Shown: positions 42,148 to 51,061 of the stretch, piece after piece | Numbering within the stretch: the stretch's first letter is position 1 | Layout: each line of letters begins with the position of its first letter | DNA from: Planctomycetota bacterium | GTDB taxonomy: Bacteria > Planctomycetota > Planctomycetia > Pirellulales > Pirellulaceae | Length of the DNA stretch: 64,000 bases | Assembly (NCBI GenBank): GCA_016872775.1 | Contig: VGZA01000007.1 | Span: 60,300-124,299, forward strand | Direction: 5' to 3' | Program-made: the position numbers and the translations under genes | The notes under the pieces: model-generated | The model's database searches: none | Told to the model about the DNA's origin: nothing | Seen by the model: the letters and a program-made list of their open reading frames with translations, nothing else

Positions 42148-42504
42148 TCACGGCCCGAGCGGTTCGGCTTTCACGAATAGCTCGGGCGGTGCTGTCTCGA
42201 AGTATCGGAACAGAGCCGGGCATAACCAGCCCTCGTTTGGCGGTTGGTCAGCTCGATACCAGTTGCCACCCATCTCTTCACGCACCCATACCAATTTCCG
42301 TTGATAGCCAGGGAAGGGAGCCGCTGAGAATAACATGCGGAATCCTTGCCGAGCATCCGGCATGTCGGCAACCAGATCGTCGATCATTTCCGGCACGCCA
42401 CTCACGAATGGCTCTTGAACAAGATCCGCGATCGGGTCATCGAAGACCCACGTGCCGTGATGCCAGTACGGCTTGATCACTCGAATTTGATTTTTCGTCG
42501 CCAC
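42148..42504 (-). CDS. Conserved-looking hypothetical protein
   Basis: A 118-residue cytosolic protein with aromatic-rich segments: VIKPYWHHGTWVFDDPIADL, PFVSGVPEMIDDLVADMP, FPGYQRKLVWVREEMGGNWY and GWLCPALFRYFETAPPELFVKA. It looks like an intact small domain, but I cannot name its family with confidence. The start is uncertain: GTG at 42504 has GGAG and GAGG upstream; ATG at 42543 has no ribosome-binding site, and the frame is open to 42708. First gene of the four-gene run ending at 40416. Confidence 0.65.
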   Translation of the reverse strand: MATKNQIRVIKPYWHHGTWVFDDPIADLVQEPFVSGVPEMIDDLVADMPDARQGFRMLFSAAPFPGYQRKLVWVREEMGGNWYRADQPPNEGWLCPALFRYFETAPPELFVKAEPLGP

Positions 42505-42901
42505 CGACTCCAACCCTCTTCCGGCTCGTCGGACAAACAGCATTAGCACCACGATTCGATCCGCAGCTTTGCACTTGCAAAGGTATCGCGATTTCGTTCG
42601 GAAATCCACTGAAAATTCCGATTCCATCGACACGTCTCGGCCTGACGAAACCGAAACCACCGCGGGACAACGCACAATTCGCTTCGGATTCCGCGCGAAG
42701 GAAAACATAGGCGGACTCTGGGATGACCGTCGACGAAGTGGTCACCACGCCGCATCTGCCCACGAGCGTTCCGCACCTCTGCCGGATGATACTCCGCCTT
42801 CCCATCGATCCGCTGTCGTTGCTCACGCCACCTATATATTCAACGGATAGAAAAGGCAAAACCGACGCGAAACAGGAAACATTCTCAAAAATAGTAGCGG
42901 C

Positions 42902-43010
42902 CTGGAATTCGATGGTTGGGTGTCTGGAATTATAGGGTGTCTGGAATTATACGATGGTTGGGTGTCTGGAATTATATATGGAATTATATGGAATTATATG
43001 GAATTATAGA
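42902..43010. repeat. AT-rich tandem repeats of TGGAATTATA
   Basis: Six copies of TGGAATTATA, starting at 42925, 42942, 42967, 42979, 42989 and 42999. The last three are head to tail with a 10-bp period; the first three are embedded in a longer unit containing GGGTGTC. The tract is markedly AT-richer than the surrounding DNA. Confidence 0.8.
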
Positions 43011-43084
43011 TCAGTGGGAATCAAGTTGCGCGGGACATGCTGCTTTCGCGCGATCGAGTTCCGAGAGAAGACCTGGCAAGTAAG

Positions 43085-43133
43085 AATTGTTCGCCCCTCT
43101 CCCAGGTATTTCCTGGAAGAGGGGTGAACAATT
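43085..43133. repeat. Long interrupted palindrome downstream of sialidase gene
   Basis: AATTGTTC (43085-43092) pairs with GAACAATT (43126-43133), CCCCTCT (43094-43100) with AGAGGGG (43118-43124), and CCAGG (43102-43106) with CCTGG (43112-43116), leaving a five-base TATTT loop and two single-base mismatches. It resembles the CCCTCTCCC/GGGAGAG hairpins at 8536 and 11957. It could terminate the sialidase transcript. Confidence 0.7.
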
Positions 43134-43219
43134 TCGTCGCGGGCAACGGCGATTCTCATTGTTTGCGCTGCCCAACCTGTGATTTCGCCGCATTATTTAT
43201 CAGGCCACACCACCTCACC

Positions 43220-44407
43220 TTACGGTGATGACTTCGGTTTGTCATGGGTCGGCTTCGAGGTCAGCCATTCCAGATTGAACCGCGCGAAGGCGATCTTTTC
43301 GTATGGGTGCGTGGCGCCGGTTTCATATAACAGGCCAATCGTGGAGCCATCGGCCAGCACTGTCAGCGAGGAATACGCACCGGGGCCGGCGTCGACCTCG
43401 CGCGATGCCTTCCACGATTGCCCGTCGTCGTCGCTAAGTCGCACGGTAAGATTGGTCCGCGCCTCGAAAGGGCCAGGGTGCGGCGGATTCGAGAAAAGCA
43501 GCAGGTCGCGACCGTCCGACGCCCGCTGCGGAAACCGCAGAATGCTGGCCTGGCAGCCTGGGTCGGGCAACAATTCTTCGTTCTGCTCCCTGAACCATGT
43601 TTCGCCCTGATCCTTGCTCTGTGCCACATACCGTCGACGACCTCCTTGACGCATGTTCAAGAGCAGCGAACCATCGCTCAGTTCGACCACTTGCGACTCG
43701 TTACAACCCTTGTTGTTGACCGGCGCTCCGGCGCGCCACGATTGGCCGTGATCGTCGCTGAAGATGATCCGGGACCCCGCCTGCGAGTATCCAGGGATCA
43801 CCAGTCTGCCGCTCCGCAACTGGATACCGATGCCGGGCCCCGCCGCGAAGTGACCGACGCTCGCCGTAATCTCCTGCGGCGCCGACCAGGTTACTCCATC
43901 GTCGGCACTGCGCAGGATCATGCAGCGTCCGTGCCACTCGTTCTTGAGCAAGTTGGCAAGTCCGCCGCGGATCTCCTGGCAACAGATCAAGATCTCGCCT
44001 GTCGTACGATCGACCACGGGGCAGGGCTGCATGATCGCTTCTCCCTTGCCGGCGAGCACCACCTGCATCGGTCGCCAGTTGACGCCGTAGCCGAAAATCC
44101 GGGAGTAGCCGTTCAGATTGCGCGCGGGTGCAGGCGGCTGTTCGTAAACGCTCCGTTTGACCACCATGTCGGTCGGATCACCGTCGTCGCCTTGCCGTGC
44201 CTCGCAGAATGCCAGTAACGTCCCCTTCGGCGAAGTGATCAGGGATGGAATGCGGTAGATGTTGACGTCATCGTGACCACTGATAAACAGATCCTGCCTG
44301 GCGAAATACGGTTCGGCGCACAACGCCGTACTGGCCGCGATCAGGATCGCGATGACCATCAGGGTTTTTAACGCTACGCACAAAGTCTGCGAATTTCGTG
44401 CACTCAT
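43220..44407 (-). CDS. Secreted exo-alpha-sialidase (BNR propeller)
   Basis: A 395-residue GH33-type sialidase. Signal peptide to about residue 30. The YRIP motif is VNIYRIPSLITSPKGTLLAFCEAR, supplying the first Arg of the triad. Four Asp boxes follow: SADDGVTW, SDDHGQSW, SKDQGETW and SDDDGQSW. CNESQVVELSDGSLLLNMRQGG holds the Glu/Arg of the active site. It would release sialic-acid-like sugars outside the cell. GGAG lies 7 bases before the ATG. The neighbouring propeller gene upstream ends 20 bases away on the same strand, suggesting a two-gene operon for glycan breakdown. Confidence 0.92.
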   Translation of the reverse strand: MSARNSQTLCVALKTLMVIAILIAASTALCAEPYFARQDLFISGHDDVNIYRIPSLITSPKGTLLAFCEARQGDDGDPTDMVVKRSVYEQPPAPARNLNGYSRIFGYGVNWRPMQVVLAGKGEAIMQPCPVVDRTTGEILICCQEIRGGLANLLKNEWHGRCMILRSADDGVTWSAPQEITASVGHFAAGPGIGIQLRSGRLVIPGYSQAGSRIIFSDDHGQSWRAGAPVNNKGCNESQVVELSDGSLLLNMRQGGRRRYVAQSKDQGETWFREQNEELLPDPGCQASILRFPQRASDGRDLLLFSNPPHPGPFEARTNLTVRLSDDDGQSWKASREVDAGPGAYSSLTVLADGSTIGLLYETGATHPYEKIAFARFNLEWLTSKPTHDKPKSSP

Positions 44408-44426
44408 CCGTTGTCTCCTGATCTTA

Positions 44427-45494
44427 TTATTGAGCTGCGAACCGCCGTATCACGCTTGTCGCGCTGGCAATGCGCCAAACGCCACGTTCGTCGCTGGCCG
44501 TCCCATCGCACGCTTCGTAGAACATGCGATATCGGACGACATTGTCTTCACGCTGCGGCAGGCGGATCAGGCACATCTCGGAGCACTTCGCGGCGTCCCA
44601 GCCGCCGGGGCCAGGTGCGAGGACCGGCTCGAGCTCTTTGTACCAGGTCAGGCCGTCTTCCGAGACGGCACGCAGAATGTACGCTCGATTCGGCCGACCG
44701 TATCCAGCGTAGTACATCACATAGCCCGCATCGACGACCCGGCAAATTTCGGGCGCGAAGGCGGCGTGGGAATCGTACTCGCCGTCCTGTGCAATACGCA
44801 CGCCAGGCTCTGAACGAAACGCCAAACCACCATCCTCCGACACGGCGCTCACGATCCCGATCCCACGCGCGACACAATAGAGCCGGCAACGTCCGTCATT
44901 CAAGAAAACCAACCGCGGAGCCGAGATGTTGCGGCCCGCAACTTCCCATCGCGCGTCTGGCTCCGGCATCCATTCCATCCCGCCGTCACCGGAGATGGCG
45001 CTGCGGATCGAATTCGTCACCTGCTGCGATCCGGCGCAACACTCATAGTACATCCGCAGTCGCCGGCCATCGCCGACCGGGACCACCTCGGACGAGACGA
45101 CGCGAAAGTCCTCTGCACCTCCCAGCAGCGGCGACAACCGCACGCCGGGCTCCGGACTCCACGCTTCACCATCGGCGGAGAAGGCACTCAAAATGCGGGT
45201 CGTCGCGTTGTCGTAGTCGTTGGCTCCGGCGGGAAATCCGGGCCGCGGCAGGATTTGCGAATAGTACATTCGATATCCGCCGTTCGGCAGCGCGATCACG
45301 CGGGGACTGACCGCGCCACAGATGCCGGTGCGGACAGCGTCCGGCGACCAACGCGACTCAGGTCGCGGATCGACGTCGATATCCGGGGGCGCCTCGATTG
45401 CCACCGCCGTGTCTTTCGTCCAAAGCCTGCCGGGGTCGGTTGCGACAAGATGGACCCGCGGCGAAGCAGATGCGGATTGCGTGAGATCGAACAT
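44427..45494 (-). CDS. GH43/GH32-like beta-propeller protein, apparently cytosolic
   Basis: A 355-residue five-bladed propeller: ISPRVIALPNGGYRMYYSQIL, AFSADGEAWSPEPGVRLSP, AISGDGGMEWMPEPDARWE, FAPEICRVVDAGYVMYYAGYG and AVSEDGLTWYKELEPVLAP. This repeat pattern is typical of GH43/GH32/GH130-like proteins acting on glycosides. No signal peptide is present, unlike its neighbours. ATG at 45494 is preferred (GGGTG upstream) over a GTG at 45503. Probably co-transcribed with the sialidase. Specific activity unknown. Confidence 0.7.
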   Translation of the reverse strand: MFDLTQSASASPRVHLVATDPGRLWTKDTAVAIEAPPDIDVDPRPESRWSPDAVRTGICGAVSPRVIALPNGGYRMYYSQILPRPGFPAGANDYDNATTRILSAFSADGEAWSPEPGVRLSPLLGGAEDFRVVSSEVVPVGDGRRLRMYYECCAGSQQVTNSIRSAISGDGGMEWMPEPDARWEVAGRNISAPRLVFLNDGRCRLYCVARGIGIVSAVSEDGGLAFRSEPGVRIAQDGEYDSHAAFAPEICRVVDAGYVMYYAGYGRPNRAYILRAVSEDGLTWYKELEPVLAPGPGGWDAAKCSEMCLIRLPQREDNVVRYRMFYEACDGTASDERGVWRIASATSVIRRFAAQ

Positions 45495-45720
45495 TAATGG
45501 CACCCGTCATTAACTTGGGTTAAGTAAACGGCAAGTAACCGCAACAGCATATCGCACCGCGGACGCCGTGTCTCGACAAAACGCTCGTCCCGCGACAATA
45601 ATCGTTCGGGATGCGACTTTGGAATCGTCAGGAGCCGCGATCCGTGCTGGGCGCGGTGCGCAAAATCGTTGAAACTGTTCGCAAGGCGGAAATCCTCGTT
45701 CTGGAAACCAATGGCAAAAC

Positions 45721-47112
45721 ATGAACCCACCATCACCGATCCCACGATCGCTCGCGTTGTACGAGCGGGCCAGGCAACTCGTGCCCGGAGGCACACAACT
45801 CTTGAGTCGGCGTCCCCTGATTTTCGCGGCGGGCGTCGCTCCGATCTATGCCGATCGCGCCAAAGGCTCTCATATCTGGGACGTGGACGGCGGCGAATAT
45901 CTCGACTTCGGCATGTCGGTCAGCGCCTGCATTCTGGGCTATGCCGATGACGTCGTAAATGATGCGGTCCGGGCTCAGCTCGATCGTGGCGTGATGTACA
46001 GCCTGAATCACCCGGCCGAGCTGGAACTGGCGGAGCTGCTTTGCCAGACGATCCCTTGCGCTGAAATGGTCCGCTACGCCAAGGGAGGCGGCGAGGCCTG
46101 CGCCATTGCCGTACGCATTGCCCGCGGCGTGACGGGGCGCGACAAGGTCCTGTTCTGCGGTTACCACGGCTGGCATGACTGGTACCTGGCCGCGAACCTC
46201 GACCCCGCATCGCTCGATTCGCATCTGTTTCCAGGAATTGATCCGATTGGGGTGCCGCGCGGTCTGGCCGGCACGGCGATTCCGTTTCCGCACGGCGACC
46301 TGCTAGCGCTGGAGCGTGCGATTGATCTCCACGCGTCGGACGTTGCCTGTGTGATCATGGAACCGATGCGATCGACGGAATCGCCGCCGGAGTACCTACG
46401 AGCCGTTCGGGCACTGACGGAAAAGCGAGGCATTATTCTGATCTTCGACGAAGTGACTACCGGATTTCGGCACGCGCCGGGCGGGGTCGAGGAATTCCTG
46501 GGCGTCGTGCCGGACATGGCGACGTTCGCGAAATCGCTGTCGAACGGTTTCGCGATGGGAGCCGTCGTCGGCCGCCGCGCGGTGATGGAACCCGCTGCGC
46601 GGATGTTCATCAGCAGCACCAACTGGTCGGACCTGGTCGGCATCGTCGCGGCGATCACCACGCTCAAGGAGATCCGGCGACGCAATGTGCCGGCGTTGCT
46701 GCGCGACTTTGGCGAGCGACTCATGGCGGGCTGGAATCAAGTCGCCGGAGAGGTTGGGATCGCGGCGCGGATGTATGGCACGCCGCAATGGCCGCTGATC
46801 GAGTTTACGCCGCCCGTCGAGTCGTCGCAGGAGGCAGCCGGCGCCGGGCGAAGCGATTCCGTGGTCGGCGGCGGGCCGTCACTGGCCCGAAAGCTCGCAG
46901 CCCTGTTCGCACAGGAAATGGCGCACCGCGGCATCCTTTTCAACACGCACCCCGTACACAGCGCGGCGCACAACGATTCCGACCTGGACAGAACGCTGAC
47001 GGCAACACATGACGCCCTGACCATCGTCCGAGACGCACTGCACGCCGGCCGCATCGATGATGTGTTGAAAGTCACGCTCGACCCGCCCGTCTTCCGCCGG
47101 CTGGTCCAATAA
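45721..47112 (+). CDS. Class III PLP aminotransferase (glutamate-1-semialdehyde mutase-like)
   Basis: A 463-residue fold-type I class III aminotransferase. Blocks: GGTQLLSRRPLIFAAGVAPIY, IWDVDGGEYLDFGMSVSACILGY, RYAKGGGEACAIAVRIARG (PLP phosphate site), CGYHGWHDWY, ILIFDEVTTGFRHAPGG (Asp to pyridine N) and FAKSLSNGFAMGAV with the Schiff-base Lys271. Closest by layout to GSA aminomutase-like enzymes used in sugar or sialic-acid-type modification; true hemL function is not proven. It lies next to glycan-degrading genes, transcribed divergently. No strong ribosome-binding site. Confidence 0.88.
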   Translation: MNPPSPIPRSLALYERARQLVPGGTQLLSRRPLIFAAGVAPIYADRAKGSHIWDVDGGEYLDFGMSVSACILGYADDVVNDAVRAQLDRGVMYSLNHPAELELAELLCQTIPCAEMVRYAKGGGEACAIAVRIARGVTGRDKVLFCGYHGWHDWYLAANLDPASLDSHLFPGIDPIGVPRGLAGTAIPFPHGDLLALERAIDLHASDVACVIMEPMRSTESPPEYLRAVRALTEKRGIILIFDEVTTGFRHAPGGVEEFLGVVPDMATFAKSLSNGFAMGAVVGRRAVMEPAARMFISSTNWSDLVGIVAAITTLKEIRRRNVPALLRDFGERLMAGWNQVAGEVGIAARMYGTPQWPLIEFTPPVESSQEAAGAGRSDSVVGGGPSLARKLAALFAQEMAHRGILFNTHPVHSAAHNDSDLDRTLTATHDALTIVRDALHAGRIDDVLKVTLDPPVFRRLVQ

Positions 47113-47183
47113 GAGCAGGGGGCGGGATACTTTGGCGCCAAAAAATTTCCCCATCACCGCCGTCGACCCGACCCCAGCGGGCG

Positions 47184-48239
47184 TTACTTTGCCACACCTG
47201 TTACTTTGCGAATATAGTCGACTTCCGACGAGCGGAACGGCGCGCCGTCGGGCTGGAGAATGTCGTGGAACCAGACCGGCGGCGGGCCGTCGTACGATTT
47301 CGTCCACGAGTCCCAGGGATAGATTGTCTGTGACTTTCCATTGATGAATCCCCAGCAGTAAGCGGCCGATTTGTGTTGTTTCATGAGCGCCAGATGCGGC
47401 TCGAATTGGCTGCCTTGCGGACGCGCCATGAATTCCGTGCATAGGAGTGGGCGCCCGTACTTCGCAAGATTCCGCAAACATCGTTCCAGCGAAGCGACAT
47501 CTCCGTAGGTGTGGTAGCTGATGACATCGCTGTTCGCAAGCTGAATCCGTTTGCAGGCATCAAGGGCGACAATGTTTTCTGAATCACACCAGACTCCTGA
47601 TGTTAACGGCTGCGTCGGATTGGCTTGACGCGCCCAGGCAAAAACCTGCGGCAATAGACGATTCACAAGTTCCGGCTTGTTCCTTGGTTCAAGACCAGGA
47701 CGCTTCGCCGCACCGCCGTCAAGGTTGTCGGGTTCGTTCCAGATATCCCAAACAACAACGTGAGGGTCGTTCGCGAAACGGCCCACGACGCCGAGTACGT
47801 ACTCTTTCAAATGCGGATACCTGGCTGGATCCTTCAGGACCTCGATCCCGGGACTTTGTACCCAGCCAGAATTGTGCGTGTGTGGCAGCGGTTCGGGTTG
47901 CTTTCCGACTTTCGGCAGCGGATGCCAGCAACTGTCAAACAGCACGAACATCACATGGATATGGTGTTTGTCAGCGATCCCAAGAAATGTGTCGCAACGT
48001 TCCAGAAATCCCCGAGAGTCCTGTTGCCAGAGCAAGTCATGCAGGAAGACCCTGATGCTGGTGAATCCCAACTTTTCCGCGAAACCCAGCTCACGGTCGA
48101 TCAGCTCCGGCGAAAACGTCTCCGCTTGAAACATTTCCAGCTCGTTAATCGCGTTACTCGGCAGATAATTGCAGCCTACCAGCCAGTTCCGCCCACCGTA
48201 CCAGGCATTCGCCTTTTCCACACTCCAGCGACCGGGCAT
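47184..48239 (-). CDS. GH5-like glycosidase missing its signal peptide
   Basis: A 351-residue TIM-barrel glycosidase of the type often named 1,4-beta-xylanase: [50 protein letters not shown] with the acid/base Glu (NEP motif), and [12 protein letters not shown] with the nucleophile Glu. Homologues usually begin with a signal peptide; here the homology starts at about residue 5 and the upstream DNA belongs to a broken RecQ gene. The ATG at 48239 has no ribosome-binding site, so expression and export are doubtful. The frame is open back to 48389. Confidence 0.75.
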   Translation of the reverse strand: MPGRWSVEKANAWYGGRNWLVGCNYLPSNAINELEMFQAETFSPELIDRELGFAEKLGFTSIRVFLHDLLWQQDSRGFLERCDTFLGIADKHHIHVMFVLFDSCWHPLPKVGKQPEPLPHTHNSGWVQSPGIEVLKDPARYPHLKEYVLGVVGRFANDPHVVVWDIWNEPDNLDGGAAKRPGLEPRNKPELVNRLLPQVFAWARQANPTQPLTSGVWCDSENIVALDACKRIQLANSDVISYHTYGDVASLERCLRNLAKYGRPLLCTEFMARPQGSQFEPHLALMKQHKSAAYCWGFINGKSQTIYPWDSWTKSYDGPPPVWFHDILQPDGAPFRSSEVDYIRKVTGVAK

Positions 48240-48276
48240 ACAACATATCGACAACGTCGTTGAGATCGTCCGGCAG

Positions 48277-48441
48277 CAGCAGCCGCGCGGGCAATTGATA
48301 GCAGAGCGATTTGCCGCTCCCGGTCGGAAACACGGCCGCCGCCGAACGGCCCACCAGCAAATGGTCGACCACCTCCCGCTGCCCCGCACGAAACTCAGAA
48401 AACCCGACGACCTCGCTCAGCTTCCGTTCCACGGAGTCCAT
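48277..48441 (-). pseudogene. 5' remnant of a RecQ-type helicase gene
   Basis: [20 protein letters not shown], then [20 protein letters not shown] and [15 protein letters not shown] are the start of a RecQ helicase, including the Q-motif region and Walker A. After about 55 codons homology ends; the frame runs on to 48154 inside the glycosidase gene in another frame. The remaining 90 percent of RecQ is absent from this window. Confidence 0.75.
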
Positions 48442-48689
48442 CCTGCCACCACCCACCCACCCCCCCGTATTTATTTACTACCCACCCTTATGGACGTTAT
48501 AACGGACTCGCCGCGCGGGTTCCAAGGGGGCAAGCGATTTCGTCGTCAGCGCCTGCGCGCTCTGCTTGGCGGCTTGGCGAGATCTTTTCTTCTCCCCACA
48601 TCCCGTTTCGCGTACATTGGTTCACGTCCCGTCGATCGCCGGTTGCGCTCCGCGGCACGCCAGGCCATTTTCCCGATCAGGATTCCGCC

Positions 48690-49952
48690 ATGCCACGCCC
48701 ACGAATTGCTTTGTTCACCGCGCTGAGTCTTATTGCTTTGTACTCCCAGTTGCCCGCGGCAGATTGGTCCCAGTTCCGCGGCGCGAATGGGTTGGGGATC
48801 AGTAACGATACCGGCCTGCCGATCGAGTGGTCGTCCACCAAGAATATTGTCTGGAAAACAGCAATGCCTGGACCCGGTGCCTCCAGTCCGATCACTGTGG
48901 GGAATCGTGTGTTCATTACCTGCTATTCCGGCTATGGCCTGGAACCGGCCAGCGGCGACCCGCAGAATCTGGTCCGACACCTACTGTGCGTCGATCGTCG
49001 GAACGGGACGGTGATCTGGCAAAAGCAGTTCGCGCCGAAACTGCCCGAACACAAATATGAAGGCGAAGGATCGTACCATGGCTATGCCGCCAGCACCCCC
49101 GTCTCCGACGGCCAGCGACTCTATGTCTTCTTCGGCAAGTCGGGCGTCTACTGCTTCAACCTGGATGGCACACAACTCTGGCAGGCCAGTGTCGGAGAGG
49201 GTACCAACGGCTGGGGTTCGGGTTGCTCGCCCTTGCTCCACAAGAACCTGTTGATCGTCAACGCCAGCGTGGAAAGCAGTTCGCTCGTGGCGTTGGACAA
49301 GTTGACCGGAAACCAGGTCTGGCAAGCCAAGGGGATCGGAGCCGCATGGAACACGCCGGTTCTGGTGCCTGGCAAAGCGCGAACGGAACTCGTCGTAAGC
49401 ATTGCCGACCATGTCGTCAGTTGCGACCCGGACTCCGGCGAAGAACTCTGGCGCGCGGAAGGAGTCCATCGCTATGTCTGTCCCAGCATCGTTTTCCATG
49501 AGGATGTGGTCTACGTCGTCGGCGGGGGCCACACTTCGTTAGCGGTGCGCACCGGTGGCCGTGGCGACGTCAGCGGTTCGCACACGTTTTGGCGTTTGAA
49601 TAAGGGCCCGAATGTCTCCTCGCCCATCTACTACGAGGGCCATCTTTACTGGACGCGTGACGGCAGCATCGCCGGCTGCCAGAATCCGACGACCGGGGAG
49701 ATGGTCTACGAGGAACGGCTTGAACCTGGTTCGGGCACGATCTGGTCGTCACCCGTACTGGCCGAAGGAAGGCTTTACTACGTTTCGCAATCCAAAGGCA
49801 CCTTCGTCGTCGCCGCACAACCGAAATTCCAACTCCTCGCGCACAACACGATCGCCGACGACTCCAGCCGCGCGAATGCGTCGCCCGCGGTCAGCCACGG
49901 GCAACTGCTGCTGCGCACCGACAGCAATTTGTACTGTATCGGCGCGAAGTAA
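48690..49952 (+). CDS. Exported PQQ-like beta-propeller protein
   Basis: A 420-residue outer-membrane-assembly/quinoprotein-type propeller. Signal peptide MPRPRIALFTALSLIALYSQLPA, then DWSQFRGANGLGIS, the hallmark opening of planctomycete members. Repeated blades include HLLCVDRRNGTVIWQKQF, VYCFNLDGTQLWQASVGEG and VVSCDPDSGEELWRAEGV. No PQQ-binding residues can be confirmed, so it may be a binding protein rather than a dehydrogenase. AGGA lies 7 bases before the ATG. Confidence 0.88.
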   Translation: MPRPRIALFTALSLIALYSQLPAADWSQFRGANGLGISNDTGLPIEWSSTKNIVWKTAMPGPGASSPITVGNRVFITCYSGYGLEPASGDPQNLVRHLLCVDRRNGTVIWQKQFAPKLPEHKYEGEGSYHGYAASTPVSDGQRLYVFFGKSGVYCFNLDGTQLWQASVGEGTNGWGSGCSPLLHKNLLIVNASVESSSLVALDKLTGNQVWQAKGIGAAWNTPVLVPGKARTELVVSIADHVVSCDPDSGEELWRAEGVHRYVCPSIVFHEDVVYVVGGGHTSLAVRTGGRGDVSGSHTFWRLNKGPNVSSPIYYEGHLYWTRDGSIAGCQNPTTGEMVYEERLEPGSGTIWSSPVLAEGRLYYVSQSKGTFVVAAQPKFQLLAHNTIADDSSRANASPAVSHGQLLLRTDSNLYCIGAK

Positions 49953-50373
49953 AGCCACAAGCCGCGCCGAGCCGCGAAGAAGTGCCCCGTTCCCCTTAGC
50001 GGCTGGGCGTTCCATTGGAAGTGGTTGCCATAACAAGACGGCCAGTTTCGCCCCATTCGCGATCAGGTCGACGTTCGAACTCTAACCCCCTGAGTAAAGC
50101 AGGGTAGAGCAGGTAAGGCTGCGATTCATTGCTGCATTTCCCGTAGTTTCTTCGTTCTTCGGGGGTCCAAGCCCGATCTATTCTGCCGCCAGACGAGCAC
50201 GCGGCGGTCCGAGTCCCAAGCTTGTCGGTGCCCTCGACACTTCGCAGTGGTCCTGATCGCCGGGAGTCGACGTCGCGACCCAAATTTTTCCTGATGGGCA
50301 ACAGTGTACCTTGCGCCTATGATTCCCGAAGAGGCTGGGGCGCCTGGGCCTGACGAACGGGAGTGACGCGATT
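49953..50373. other. Intergenic region, no gene seen
   Basis: About 420 bases. Short frames on both strands show no family, signal or ribosome-binding site. It should hold the promoter of the zinc-ribbon/deaminase pair. Confidence 0.45.
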
Positions 50374-50547
50374 ATGGATACGTTCGAAGATGCCGCGCCG
50401 CCCCAGGAACAGACGGAACTGGTTTTGGCCCCCTGCTGGGAATGTGGCCAGGCCAAATTCTGCTATGAACCTATCGTCTGCTGCACAGGAACCCGATTTC
50501 ACACCTGCCCCGAGTGTCGGAAGGAAATTGAGGGCAGGGACCAATGA
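50374..50547 (+). CDS. 57-residue zinc-ribbon-like protein
   Basis: MDTFEDAAPPQEQTELVLAP then CWECGQAKFCYEPIVCCTG and FHTCPECRKEIEGRDQ. Cys pairs CWEC and CPEC, plus three more Cys between, suggest a small zinc ribbon. GGGAG lies about 10 bases before the ATG. Its TGA overlaps the deaminase ATG (ATGA), strong evidence that it is a real gene translated with its neighbour. Function unknown; possibly a partner or regulator of the deaminase. Confidence 0.68.
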   Translation: MDTFEDAAPPQEQTELVLAPCWECGQAKFCYEPIVCCTGTRFHTCPECRKEIEGRDQ

Positions 50548-50933
50548 TCGACCATGAGCACTACATGCGACGGGCCATCGAACTCGCGGCGAAGGTTCCC
50601 GACCTTCCTTTCGCCGCAGTTATTGTTGATAGCGACAGCGGAGCCATTCTCGCGGAGGGGTGGAATAAGACTTCCATCCACCCGACATGGCACGGTGAGA
50701 TCCACGCCATCAACGAACTGGCATCTTCGGGATCTACTTTCAACAGCAAAGTGCTTGCCTTGTACACAACCGCTGAGCCGTGTCCAGTGTGCCAGGGGGC
50801 GATTCTGTGGAGTGGCATACAAAGCGTCGTTTACGGCACCTCGATTCGCTCCTGCAGAGGCGTGGCTGGCGGCAGATCGACATACCGGCGGCGGAAGTCA
50901 TCCGTCGCAGTCCCACGTGGAATTGCACACTGA
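50544..50933 (+). CDS. Nucleoside deaminase, N-terminal part, frameshifted
   Basis: The first 100 or so codons encode a zinc-dependent cytidine/guanine deaminase-like fold: HYMRRAIELAAKVPDLPFAA, TWHGEIHAINELA (HxE, with Gly for the usual Ala) and TAEPCPVCQGAILWSGI (PCxxC). At about 50850 the frame goes wrong: the last 34 residues (Arg/Ser-rich) do not fit the family, while the proper C-terminus lies in another frame at 50852-51061. One missing base in CGCTCCTGCAG explains it. Either a frameshift mutation or a sequencing error; no slippery heptamer is present. Confidence 0.8.
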   Translation: MIDHEHYMRRAIELAAKVPDLPFAAVIVDSDSGAILAEGWNKTSIHPTWHGEIHAINELASSGSTFNSKVLALYTTAEPCPVCQGAILWSGIQSVVYGTSIRSCRGVAGGRSTYRRRKSSVAVPRGIAH

Positions 50934-51061
50934 TTGGCGGGGTCTTGGGGCAGGAATGCGACGCGCTTTTTGGAATACGGGACACTCATGCCGGTGAAGA
51001 ATCCAACAACGGCGCGCGTCGCGAAAAGCGCGGAAAATTTGTCGGCGAAGGGCGAAAATGA
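50852..51061 (+). pseudogene. Out-of-frame C-terminal part of the nucleoside deaminase
   Basis: Reads LQRRGWRQIDIPAAEVIRRS then PTWNCTLIGGVLGQECDALF, which matches the expected C-terminal helices of the deaminase (GW.QI.IPA.EV..R), followed by a polar tail to the TGA at 51061. It lacks its own start and ribosome-binding site. Confidence 0.7.

Larger units (their letters stand above)
42505..43219. other. Long non-coding region with tandem and inverted repeats
   Basis: About 700 bases without a supportable gene. Contents: AT-rich tandem repeats at 42902-43010 and a long interrupted palindrome at 43085-43133. The 42709-42900 part has no visible structure and should carry the promoter of the four-gene minus-strand run. 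Confidence 0.55.

Noticed and set aside
42925..43008. Possible CRISPR array
   Set aside because: Units are 10 bp and contiguous, with no unique spacers; it is a minisatellite.
45504..45720. Possible minus-strand gene upstream of the aminotransferase
   Set aside because: The frame reads plausibly in places but runs into the aminotransferase gene antisense and has no recognisable family or start.
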